From an uncultured Anaerofilum sp. (lineage in GTDB: Bacteria; Bacillota; Clostridia; Oscillospirales; Ruminococcaceae), in NCBI GenBank assembly GCA_944385935.1, contig CALWZC010000010.1:56019-120018 (forward strand): 64,000 nucleotides of DNA, given 5' to 3'. The position numbers and the translations under genes are program-made. Of the stretch, positions 19,291 through 27,109 are shown one piece after another (within the stretch, counting starts at the first letter, position 1; every line of letters begins with the position of its first letter). The notes beneath the pieces are model-generated. The model saw nothing but the letters and a program-made list of their open reading frames with translations, did no database searches and was not told where the DNA came from.

Positions 19291-20259
19291 TTATACGCAG
19301 CGTTTTACAATTTCCCGACTAAGGGAACGGTATTCCTTGGTAATGCGGCTTTTGGTGTATGCCAACACGGGAACGTTTTCCCACTGGCTGGCTTGAAGTT
19401 TGCTGTCTACCTGAATTTTTGTGTCAAAGAGCAATTCTCCATAGACCTGTTGCAGTTGGCTTACAGCGGTTTCGCTAATAATGCGGCTACGGGCGTCAAA
19501 CCGATTGATAACAATACCGGCAATTTTCAGCTTGGGGTTGTATTTGGCAACACCTTGGATAAACTCCACCACGGTGCCCAGTCCGTCCACATCAAAGCCC
19601 GCAGGCTGTACGGGGATAATGCAATAATCCGAGGCGTTAACCACATTGAAGTTCAGCAAGGAAAGGTTTGGATTGGTATCAATTAAAATGTAGTCATACC
19701 AGCCCTTGTCCACCACTGGTTGTAAAATGCTGCGGACGATGTTTTCACGGTGCACCTTTGTAAAGATGTTCATGTCCAGCATACCCATACTTACATCTGC
19801 TACAATCATATCAATGCCAGCGTAGTTGGTGGGCTGGATATAGTCTAGCAGGCTTTCTTCCTGCAAAACGGCTTTGCCAAAGTGCTGGGTGGTGCGGGGC
19901 ATATCAAAGCTACTGGAAAGGTTGCGCTGGGCATCGGAGTCCACCAAAAGAACCCGATAGCCCTGCTCGGCAAGGGCACTACCCACGCCACAGCACAGGC
20001 TGGTTTTGCCACAGCCGCCTTTGTTGTTTAGGACAGCGATAACACGGGTGTCGTGAAAATCTTTGTGGTAGACCTGCTCTAATGGCAAATCCAGCACCTG
20101 ACAGATAGCACGTAGGTTGTCCTCGTCGGTGTTGCTGCGTCCGGTTTCCACCTGTTTAATAATGTTGACGTTTACGCCGCTGCGCTCTGCCAAATCCTTT
20201 TGGGTGATGTCCAATTCAATGCGTTTTGCACGAATTGCCTCATAGTCTACTCGTGTCAT
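19291..20259 (-). CDS. parA: ParA-family partition ATPase with N-terminal XRE helix-turn-helix
   Basis: 322 aa, ATG with CAGGAGG upstream. Residues about 5-62 are a Cro/CI-type HTH (RIELDITQKDLAERSGVNVN, then KQVETGRSNTDEDNLRAI). From about residue 70 the deviant Walker A ATPase follows: VIAVLNNKGGCGKTSLCCGV, then VDSDAQRNLSSSF and YDYILIDTNPNLSLLNFNVV. HTH-bearing ParA proteins are typical of plasmids, where the HTH represses the par operon. Chromosomal Soj lacks it. Two GTTATAAC dyads flank and overlap the predicted promoter, consistent with autoregulation. Confidence 0.9.
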   Translation of the reverse strand: MTRVDYEAIRAKRIELDITQKDLAERSGVNVNIIKQVETGRSNTDEDNLRAICQVLDLPLEQVYHKDFHDTRVIAVLNNKGGCGKTSLCCGVGSALAEQGYRVLLVDSDAQRNLSSSFDMPRTTQHFGKAVLQEESLLDYIQPTNYAGIDMIVADVSMGMLDMNIFTKVHRENIVRSILQPVVDKGWYDYILIDTNPNLSLLNFNVVNASDYCIIPVQPAGFDVDGLGTVVEFIQGVAKYNPKLKIAGIVINRFDARSRIISETAVSQLQQVYGELLFDTKIQVDSKLQASQWENVPVLAYTKSRITKEYRSLSREIVKRCV

Positions 20260-20280
20260 GGCTTGCCTCCTGTATCTGTA

Positions 20281-20337
20281 AAAAAGTTATAACTTTTTAT
20301 TTTTTTACAGTATAAATGAAAAAAAGTTATAACGCAA
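20281..20337 (-). promoter_or_regulatory. parA promoter with two operator dyads
   Basis: On the minus strand, TTGCGT (20332-20337) and TATACT (20309-20314) are 17 bp apart. AAAAAGTTATAAC occurs twice, at 20321-20333 (between -35 and -10) and 20281-20298 (a perfect 18-bp palindrome downstream of the start), exactly 40 bp apart. These are likely operators for the ParA HTH. Confidence 0.7.
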
Positions 20338-20365
20338 GGCTTTTGACAAAATTTGTTGTTTTTTT

Positions 20366-20449
20366 CCACCTTTTGAAAAAGGTGGACGAAAACTTTTATA
20401 CAGCAAAGGGGAGATAGGATGACACGGTGTCATACTATCTCCCCTTTGC
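20366..20449 (+). repeat. Composite repeat: hairpin B plus palindrome copy 2
   Basis: Hairpin B (20366-20385), the ACGAAAACTTTTAT spacer and a 47-bp palindrome (20403-20449) with arms GCAAAGGGGAGATA and one mismatch. This copy lies between two divergent genes, so it cannot serve as a 3'-end terminator for either. Confidence 0.85.
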
Positions 20450-20593
20450 CGCAGGAATTTAAAAAAATGTACGATAATGATAGAGGGGATATTGTATTTT
20501 GAAGGAAATGGGTGATAAAGTAGATGTATGGGTAAAAATGGAATACATTTGTTATCTATATGAAAAAACAGAATGGAGAGAGGATGAAAATTT

Positions 20594-21613
20594 ATGTTTG
20601 CATCAGGCATACTGGCTTTTTCCCAAAGGTCGGCTACTGGGGCATTGCTGGGCATTCGGTCACCGCAAAACAACGTTCAGAAGATTGTGCAGCAAATCAA
20701 CGCTAACCTTAACAAAACACAAAGCTATGACACAGTGGAACTAAGCCAAAGAGCAAAAACCCTTTTGGAGCAGAGCCAAAAGGAAACCGAGGATACCAAA
20801 AAGGCAGAGGATAGCGTTCCCACACTGGACTATACAAATTCTCCCATGATAGGCTCCATGACCTTGGCAGAGCATACAGAATCCGCCTTGCGGTATCAGC
20901 GTGGAATTTTGGGCAGCTTCCAGAACCAACTGGCATACCTAAAAGCAGAGGCAGATTATACTGCTCAAAAAATTCAGGAATTGCAGGACATTGCAGATGG
21001 CTCTGTGGTAGACCCTTCTATGAGCGCAGAGGAAGCCCAACGGCAGATAGATGGCTATCTAAAGCGTTTGCCCTCGGATTATTCTCACGCCATTGAAGGT
21101 TCCTTTATGTATGGTTTCTATCAAAATGCTTTGGAAAAGGAGTATGCCATTACAGGTGGGCTTGCAGAGAAAATTTCAGAAAACTATCTTTCCAGCATGA
21201 CAGCGGAATCTCTGGGCTTGACCAATCTTCCAAAAGACCCCGCAAAACTTGCCGAAGCACTGGAAAACGCTTCCCAAAAAATCCAAGAAATGATTTCCTC
21301 CATTGAAAAGAATTTTGCCCAAGCCACTGGCGGAAAAACCTTTGCAGCCATGGAACGCCCCTCTGCACAGGAACTGGCTGCCCATGGACAGGAATATCTG
21401 GACAAGATAAATATGGATTTACAAATGGAAAAACCGATTTCCTTTGATAAGACACTTCCCTTTCAATTTTCCATTGTAGAACAGCCCCATTTACAGGGGG
21501 TATCTTCTGCTGATGACTTTGCCACCGCCATTGTCTTTGAAAACAATGACTCTAGGAATATAGATACTATAAAACCCCAGCCAAAAGGTGCTTCTATTGA
21601 CACCTACGCCTAA
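20594..21613 (+). CDS. Hypothetical protein with helical N-terminal half
   Basis: 339 aa from the ATG at 20594 with GAGAGG about 11 bases upstream. I do not recognise the family. The start MFASGILAFSQRSATGALLG is not a clear signal peptide. Residues 30-150 are polar and strongly helical (KIVQQINANLNKTQSYDTVE, AEDSVPTLDYTN, then QNQLAYLKAEADYTAQKIQE), suggesting a coiled coil. The C-terminal third is less ordered and ends ASIDTYA. There is no cysteine or membrane helix. It is transcribed divergently from parA and is followed by palindrome copy 3, a canonical terminator. Secretion by a non-classical route (flagellar-type) is possible, but only a guess. Confidence 0.75.
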   Translation: MFASGILAFSQRSATGALLGIRSPQNNVQKIVQQINANLNKTQSYDTVELSQRAKTLLEQSQKETEDTKKAEDSVPTLDYTNSPMIGSMTLAEHTESALRYQRGILGSFQNQLAYLKAEADYTAQKIQELQDIADGSVVDPSMSAEEAQRQIDGYLKRLPSDYSHAIEGSFMYGFYQNALEKEYAITGGLAEKISENYLSSMTAESLGLTNLPKDPAKLAEALENASQKIQEMISSIEKNFAQATGGKTFAAMERPSAQELAAHGQEYLDKINMDLQMEKPISFDKTLPFQFSIVEQPHLQGVSSADDFATAIVFENNDSRNIDTIKPQPKGASIDTYA

Positions 21614-21645
21614 ACCTTTGTAAACATTTTTCCCTTTACCCTGTT

Positions 21646-21687
21646 GCCCGTTATTATGACACCGTGTCATAATAGCGGGCTTTTTTT
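21646..21687 (+). terminator. Palindrome copy 3, terminator-like
   Basis: GCCCG-TTATTATGACAC-C-GTGTCATAATAG-CGGGC followed by seven T, 32 bp after the stop of the hypothetical gene. The outer arms (GCCCG/CGGGC) differ completely from other copies yet stay complementary. Confidence 0.85.
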
Positions 21688-21709
21688 CTGTAAACTCCAA
21701 TTTGTTTGG

Positions 21710-21812
21710 CTCACCGAAATTGTATACCATCCTGTAAAAAAGAAACAGGCTTTTCTCATTTTCGGCAAAAAATTACTTGGTATTTTACTCTTTGATATAC
21801 AGATTCGGTTAG
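21710..21812. repeat. Two solitary iterons in inverted orientation
   Basis: CTCACCGAAATTGTATACC at 21710-21728 (minus) and GATATACAGATTCGGTTAG at 21794-21812 (plus), the same arrangement as at 16903-17016 and again followed by a palindrome (21861). Confidence 0.8.
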
Positions 21813-21860
21813 TGTTTTTTTGCCTGTTTTTCTTTGTTGCAATAACTTTGTCAACAGAAC

Positions 21861-21937
21861 CCCCCGAGATATTATGACACCGTGTCATAATATCTCGGGG
21901 GATGTAAAAGTTTTGGGCCGCCTTTTTCAAAAGGCGG
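21861..21937. repeat. Palindrome copy 4 and degenerate hairpin B
   Basis: CCCCCGAGATATTATGACAC-C-GTGTCATAATATCTCGGGGG (21861-21901), then a B-like hairpin CCGCC-TTTTTCAAAA-GGCGG (21918-21937) with two covarying G-C changes against the usual CCACC/GGTGG. It lies between convergent genes. Confidence 0.8.
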
Positions 21938-21949
21938 GAAACATCTGCC

Positions 21950-22822
21950 TTAGAAATCCTCCTTGCTGCCCTGTCGTGCAGCGTTGCGGTATTGCAGAGG
22001 GCTTTGCCCTGCCATGCGTAAAAATCGGGTGGAGAAATTTGCCTCATCGGGAAAACCCACCTGCCTGCCAATCATGCCAATGGGCAGGTCGGTGGATACC
22101 AAAAGCTCCTTTGCATGGGTAATGCGACAGCACAACAGATAGTGATAGGGGGTTGTACCCATATACCGCCGGAACAACCGCAAAAAATAAGACTTGCTAA
22201 TATGGGCAGCCTCCACCAGTTTATCCAAAGAGAGATTTGCAGTGTGGTTCGCCTTGATATAGTCTGCTGCCTGCTGTACCAAAGCACGGTTGGAAGCTGT
22301 GTTGCTGTTCTGCAAGGTTTGGGCAGACATTTCGGTCAGTATACTGTGAATGACCATACTTTGTTGCAGCACCGACAAGGTGCTTCCGTCCTCTACCCTC
22401 TGCAACAGCATTTCAAAACATTCCCCTGCTGTCAGTGCCGACAAGGATACCGGAACTATCCCTTGGGGAATCAGCAACTCTGCCGCCGCAGCTACCCCCA
22501 TGCCGTCAATATGCGCCCAGTAGTGATACCAATGGGAACAACTGGGAGCGGTACAATAGCTTTGAGGGGTGCGGCAATTCAATAGTAGCCCCTGCCCTTC
22601 CTCCAAAATAATTTGTTTGTCCCCTTGCTCAACCAGCCCTTTTCCCTCCAGCGAGTAAAACAAAATATAGCTTTCCTTGTGGCTGCGTGCTGTGGCAAAG
22701 CCCTTGTTGGCATAAAATATTCCCGCCTCCGTGCAGTAGTAGGGCTGTGCCAATGCGGTGGCTGTGGGGGTGGTGCGCAGCCATCGGCTTTTGGGCTCCA
22801 TATCTAGGCTATAAGTCAGCAA
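21950..22822 (-). CDS. AraC-family transcriptional regulator (likely rhamnose operon regulator)
   Basis: 290 aa from a TTG at 22822 with GAGGGGGG six bases upstream; a longer frame to 22879 lacks a site. The N-terminal half is a cupin-like sensing domain (SYILFYSLEGKGLVEQG, LEEGQGLLLNCRTPQSY). The last 100 residues form the two HTH motifs of the family: LSLDKLVEAAHISKSYFLRL and FRRYMGTTPYHYLL, then DLPIGMIGRQVGFPDEANFS and FSTRFLRMAGQSPLQYRNAA. It is divergent from rhaM with 177 bp between, so it probably activates the rhamnose operon in response to the sugar. That link is inferred from position. Confidence 0.88.
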   Translation of the reverse strand: MLTYSLDMEPKSRWLRTTPTATALAQPYYCTEAGIFYANKGFATARSHKESYILFYSLEGKGLVEQGDKQIILEEGQGLLLNCRTPQSYCTAPSCSHWYHYWAHIDGMGVAAAAELLIPQGIVPVSLSALTAGECFEMLLQRVEDGSTLSVLQQSMVIHSILTEMSAQTLQNSNTASNRALVQQAADYIKANHTANLSLDKLVEAAHISKSYFLRLFRRYMGTTPYHYLLCCRITHAKELLVSTDLPIGMIGRQVGFPDEANFSTRFLRMAGQSPLQYRNAARQGSKEDF

Positions 22823-22999
22823 AGGAAATCCCCCCTCTTTCAGTAGAATTTTACAAAAAAAACAGCGAATAAAACCCATGGAGTTTTTGCAAAAAGGGCA
22901 GTATACTCCCTGATATAGGCATCTGTTGCCTTGTGTTACAGATGTATTGTATCAAAAGACTTTTGCCAAAACAAGGGCAAGAGCAGGAAGGAAATCCCT

Positions 23000-23317
23000 A
23001 TGGAACGTATGGCATGGACAGGCAGAATCAAAGAAGGCTGCAAAGAGGAATATATTCGCCGCCACAAGGAAATTTGGCCGGAGATGGTGGAACTGCTGAA
23101 ACAGGCTGGTATCTGCAACTACAGCATTTTTTGTACAGGAAACCAACTGTTTGGCTATTATGAATGTGAAAAAGGGGTTGCCTTTGCCCAGCAAACCCAA
23201 GCCCAAAGCCCCATTGTAGACCGATGGAACCAGTACATGAAAGATATTTTGGAACTGGAAATGGACCCTGTTACCGGAGCACAGCCCCAACTGGAACAGG
23301 TGTTCCGGCTGGACTAA
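23000..23317 (+). CDS. rhaM: L-rhamnose mutarotase
   Basis: 105 aa from the ATG at 23000 with GGAAGGAAA upstream, the usual RhaM length (about 104). It interconverts the alpha and beta anomers of L-rhamnose ahead of the isomerase. Motifs: MAWTGRIKEGCKEEYIRRH, then EIWPEMVELLKQAGICNYSI, and a tail with WNQYMKDILE. It is the first gene of the rhaM-rhaB-rhaA-rhaD operon, 17 bp before rhaB. Confidence 0.93.
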   Translation: MERMAWTGRIKEGCKEEYIRRHKEIWPEMVELLKQAGICNYSIFCTGNQLFGYYECEKGVAFAQQTQAQSPIVDRWNQYMKDILELEMDPVTGAQPQLEQVFRLD

Positions 23318-23334
23318 GAAAGGAAGGCAAGGCT

Positions 23335-24786
23335 ATGGCATATCATCTCGCCATTGACATTGGCGCATCCAGTGGTAGGCATATTCTGGGGCATATAGAA
23401 AAGGGTCGCATGGTGTTAGAGGAAATCTATCGGTTTGACAATATCCAGCAATACAAAAACGGTCACGACTGTTGGAACCTGCAAGCCCTTTGGCAACACA
23501 TTCTTGCAGGGCTGCGGTTGTGCAAGGAGCAGGGCAAGCTGCCTTCTATCATGGGAATTGATACATGGGCAGTAGATTTTGTGCTGGTGGATAAACAGGG
23601 CAACCCTTTGGGGGAGGCTGTGGCATACCGTGACAGCCGCACCCAAGGGATGAAAGACCGATTGCAACAGGTGTATGGGCTGGATTTTTCCTCACACTAC
23701 CAGAGGACGGGCATCCAATACCAACCCTTTAACACGGTATATCAACTGGCAGCGGTGGCACAGCAACAGCCCCAACAGCTAGAAAACGCCCACCGGCTGT
23801 TGATGATTCCCGAATATTTTCACTACCGATTGACGGGAATCATGATGAACGAATACACAAACGGCACCTCCACCGCATTGGTAAACGCCCATACCAAAAC
23901 ATGGGACGACCAAATTATTGAGCAGTTGGGCTTGCCCCGTGGCATATTTGGCAAGCTAGAGATGCCGGGCACTGTGGTGGGTCATTTTACCCCAGAGGTA
24001 CAGCGGGAAGTGGGCTTTGACTGCACAGTGGTTTTGCCTGCTACCCACGACACCGCCAGCGCATTTTTGGCAGTGCCTGCCAAGGATGGCAATGGGGTTT
24101 CTCTTTCCAGCGGTACATGGAGCCTGCTGGGAGTGGAACGGAACTCCCCCATTACTACCCCCGAAAGCTGCGCTGCCAACTTTACCAACGAGGGAGGCTA
24201 TAACCGAGGGGTTCGCTACTTAAAAAATATTATGGGACTGTGGATGATTCAATCGGTACGGCGGCAGTGGAATGGAGTTGCCTATGTGGAGGGCAAGGAA
24301 TCTTGTTTCCATGGAAACCGCCAGTGGAGCTACAGCCAGTTGGAGGAGGAAGCAAAAAAATACACTCACTTTGCCAGTCGGGTGGAGGTAAACCACCCCC
24401 GATTTTTGGCACCTTCGGACATGGTGGCAGAAATTCAACAGGCTTGCCGAGAGAGTAACCAGCCTGTACCCCAAGGTGTGGGACAGGTAATGGCGTGCAT
24501 CTATCACAGTTTGGCAGAAAGCTACGCCGCCGCCATTGACCAGTTGCAGAGCCTAACCGGCGACCACTACAACGCCCTCTATATTGTGGGAGGGGGCAGC
24601 CAATCCCACTACCTAAATGCCCTTACCGCCAAGGCAACGGGGTTGCCTGTGTTTGCAGGCCCTGTGGAAGCCACAGCATTGGGCAATTTAATGATACAGT
24701 TTGTAGGGGCTGGGGAATTTGACAGTATACAGGCTGCACGGGCAGCCATTCCAGAAAGTTTTGAGGTTACGGAGGTACAACCATGA
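23335..24786 (+). CDS. rhaB: L-rhamnulokinase
   Basis: 483 aa from the ATG at 23335 with GAAAGGAAGG upstream. It is a FGGY-type kinase phosphorylating L-rhamnulose at O-1. YHLAIDIGASSGRHILG is the N-terminal ATP-binding phosphate-1 region, MGIDTWAVDFVLVD follows, and LPATHDTASAFLAVP, SSGTWSLLGVE and YIVGGGSQSHYLNALTA are rhamnulokinase signatures of the C-terminal actin-like domain. The stop overlaps the rhaA start by 4 bp (ATGA), indicating translational coupling. Confidence 0.95.
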   Translation: MAYHLAIDIGASSGRHILGHIEKGRMVLEEIYRFDNIQQYKNGHDCWNLQALWQHILAGLRLCKEQGKLPSIMGIDTWAVDFVLVDKQGNPLGEAVAYRDSRTQGMKDRLQQVYGLDFSSHYQRTGIQYQPFNTVYQLAAVAQQQPQQLENAHRLLMIPEYFHYRLTGIMMNEYTNGTSTALVNAHTKTWDDQIIEQLGLPRGIFGKLEMPGTVVGHFTPEVQREVGFDCTVVLPATHDTASAFLAVPAKDGNGVSLSSGTWSLLGVERNSPITTPESCAANFTNEGGYNRGVRYLKNIMGLWMIQSVRRQWNGVAYVEGKESCFHGNRQWSYSQLEEEAKKYTHFASRVEVNHPRFLAPSDMVAEIQQACRESNQPVPQGVGQVMACIYHSLAESYAAAIDQLQSLTGDHYNALYIVGGGSQSHYLNALTAKATGLPVFAGPVEATALGNLMIQFVGAGEFDSIQAARAAIPESFEVTEVQP

Positions 24787-26030
24787 CAGCATTTGAACAA
24801 GCAAAACAGCAGTATTCCGCCATTGGAGTGGATGTGGAGGAGGCTTTGAACCAGCTTTCCCACAAAGCCATTTCCATCCACTGTTGGCAAGGGGACGATG
24901 TGGCAGGTTTTGACCAAAAGGAGGGCAAAGCCTCGGACGGCATTCAAACAACAGGCAACTATCCCGGCAAGGCAAGAAACTTTGCAGAGCTCAAGGCAGA
25001 TTTCCTCAAAGCCGCCAGCTATATCCCCGGCAAAAAGCGCATTAACCTCCATGCAAGCTATGCTGTGTTTGGCTCTGGGGAATGGGTAGACCGTGATAAG
25101 CTGGAGTATCGGCACTTTGCCCCTTGGGTAGAATTTGCCAAAAAGCAGGGGTTAGGCATTGACTTTAATCCTACCTGTTTTTCTCATCCTATGGTTAAGG
25201 ACGGGTTGACCCTTTCCCACCCAGATGAAACCGTCCGCCGGTTTTGGATAAACCACTGTAAGGCAAGCCGCCGCATTGCTCAGCAAATTGGGGAAGCCTT
25301 GGGGGATAGTGTTCTAAATAATATTTGGATTCCCGATGGCTTTAAGGATATTCCTGCTGACCGCATGACCCCACGGCTACGGCTGAAGGATTCTCTGGAT
25401 GAAATCTTCTCTGAGCCTTGCCCCAATGTCATTGACTGCGTAGAAAGCAAGGTCTTTGGCATTGGTTTGGAAAGCATGACGGTGGGCAGCAATGAATTTT
25501 ATACCGCCTATGCTGCCTCACACAAAGGGATATACAATCTGCTGGATGCGGGCCACTACCACCCCACCGAAAGCATTAGCGACAAAATCCCCGCCATGCT
25601 TTGCTTTTTTGACAAGGTGCCTTTGCACGTTACCCGTCCGGTGCGGTGGGATTCTGACCATGTAGTCTTGTTTGATGACGAAACCAAAGAGATAATGAAG
25701 GAGGTTGTGCGAAACAATGCCTTGGACAAGGTGTTGATTGGTCTGGACTTTTTCGACGCCTCCATCAACCGCATTGCTGCATGGGTAGTGGGCTGCCGCA
25801 GTGCCCAAAAGTCTTTGTTGTTTGCCCTGCTCCAACCAAATGAACGGTTGCGGCAACTGCAAGACAAAGCAGAATTTACCGAAAAAATGGTATTGATGGA
25901 AACCGCCAAAACCTTGCCCTTTGGAGAGGTATGGCAAGAATATTGCCGTCGGCAAGGGGTGCCACAGGATGGACAGTGGCTGGAAGAAGTTCGCCACTAT
26001 GAGCAACAAATTTTGAAGGAGAGAGGATAA
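24783..26030 (+). CDS. rhaA: L-rhamnose isomerase
   Basis: 415 aa, close to the 418-420 aa typical of the family. It converts L-rhamnose to L-rhamnulose in a metal-dependent barrel. Supporting segments: SIHCWQGDDVAGFDQKEG near the start, RINLHASYAV, GIDFNPTCFSHPMVKDGLTL (metal-site region), IWIPDGFKDIPADR, NLLDAGHYHPTESISDKI and HVTRPVRWDSDHVVLFDDE, all conserved in RhaA. It overlaps rhaB by 4 bp and precedes rhaD by 4 bp. Order is mutarotase-kinase-isomerase-aldolase. Confidence 0.95.
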   Translation: MTAFEQAKQQYSAIGVDVEEALNQLSHKAISIHCWQGDDVAGFDQKEGKASDGIQTTGNYPGKARNFAELKADFLKAASYIPGKKRINLHASYAVFGSGEWVDRDKLEYRHFAPWVEFAKKQGLGIDFNPTCFSHPMVKDGLTLSHPDETVRRFWINHCKASRRIAQQIGEALGDSVLNNIWIPDGFKDIPADRMTPRLRLKDSLDEIFSEPCPNVIDCVESKVFGIGLESMTVGSNEFYTAYAASHKGIYNLLDAGHYHPTESISDKIPAMLCFFDKVPLHVTRPVRWDSDHVVLFDDETKEIMKEVVRNNALDKVLIGLDFFDASINRIAAWVVGCRSAQKSLLFALLQPNERLRQLQDKAEFTEKMVLMETAKTLPFGEVWQEYCRRQGVPQDGQWLEEVRHYEQQILKERG

Positions 26031-26034
26031 AACC

Positions 26035-26859
26035 ATGGGCATTTTGGATATTGGAATTGTACAGTCTTACATTCGGATGTGCGAGGACGGCTGGCAACAG
26101 GGCTGGCACGAGCGCAATGGAGGCAACCTAACCTATCGCATGAAAAAGGAGGAAGTAGCAGCCTGCCGCCCCTTCTTCTATAAGCCGTCGGAATGGGTTG
26201 ATATGGGGGTAACTGGGGAAAATCTGGCAGGAGAGTATTTTCTCACCACCGGAAGTGGCAAATATTTTCGCAACGTTGCCCTAGACCCCATTCACAGCAT
26301 TGGCATTGTGGAAATCAACCCTGAGGGCAACGCTTGGCGGATTGTGTGGGGCTTAAAGGGAGGGGCAAGACCCACCAGCGAGTTTCCCAGCCATTTTATG
26401 AACCATTCTGTGCGGGCAGAGGCAACCAAAGGGGAATGTAGGGTAATTTACCATGCCCATCCTGCCAACCTCATTGCCATGACCTATCTGCTGCCCTTAA
26501 ATGCCCGTGATTTTAGCCGTGCCCTGTGGAAATCCGCCACGGAATGCCCTGTTGTCTTTCCCGGCGGCGTTGGGGTGGTGCCTTGGATGGTACCAGGTGG
26601 GGCAGAAATTGCCCTTGCTACCAGCCAACTGATGAAGAAGTATGATGCTGCTGTATGGGCACACCATGGGTTATTCTGCTCTGGGCCGGACTTTGACACC
26701 ACCTTTGGGCTGATGCACACCATTGAAAAGGCGGCACAAATTTGGGTACTGGTGCAAAGTGCCGGACAAGGAAAGGTGCTGCAAACCATTGAGGATGACC
26801 AATTGCGAGCCATTGCCAAGGACTTTGGCGTTTGTTTGCGGGAGGAATTTTTGAATTAA
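26035..26859 (+). CDS. rhaD: Rhamnulose-1-phosphate aldolase
   Basis: 274 aa, ATG with GGAGAGGATAAAACC upstream. A class II zinc aldolase of the AraD/FucA type that splits rhamnulose-1-phosphate into dihydroxyacetone phosphate and lactaldehyde. HERNGGNLTYRMKKEEV, FLTTGSGKYFRN, RVIYHAHPANLIAMTYLL (metal histidines) and AAVWAHHGLFCSGPDFDTTF match RhaD closely. It is the last gene of the operon and is followed by an iteron and palindrome copy 5 with a T run. Confidence 0.94.
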   Translation: MGILDIGIVQSYIRMCEDGWQQGWHERNGGNLTYRMKKEEVAACRPFFYKPSEWVDMGVTGENLAGEYFLTTGSGKYFRNVALDPIHSIGIVEINPEGNAWRIVWGLKGGARPTSEFPSHFMNHSVRAEATKGECRVIYHAHPANLIAMTYLLPLNARDFSRALWKSATECPVVFPGGVGVVPWMVPGGAEIALATSQLMKKYDAAVWAHHGLFCSGPDFDTTFGLMHTIEKAAQIWVLVQSAGQGKVLQTIEDDQLRAIAKDFGVCLREEFLN

Positions 26860-26875
26860 ATCGAAATAGAAACCA

Positions 26876-27014
26876 CTCACCGAATTTGTATACCAATACA
26901 ACAAAACCAGCAGGATATTATGACACGGTGTCATAATATCCTGCTTTTTTACGGATGATATGCAATGAAAGGGGAAAGAAAAATTTTTCAAATGGCTAAC
27001 CGTATTTGTATACT
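26876..27014. repeat. Two solitary iterons and palindrome copy 5
   Basis: Iterons CTCACCGAATTTGTATACC (26876-26894) and CTAACCGTATTTGTATACT (26996-27014), both in minus orientation. Between them lies palindrome copy 5 (26909-26945) with arms AGCAGGATATTATGACAC, followed on the plus strand by a T run, so it likely ends the rhamnose operon transcript. Confidence 0.82.
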
Positions 27015-27109
27015 ATTTTTAGGCTTTTCTTTAAATAATATTCGTTTTATCGTTAAAAAATCGGTATTTTATATGCAGCAAAAAAGAGCAAAACAAGCAC
27101 AAATGCCCA

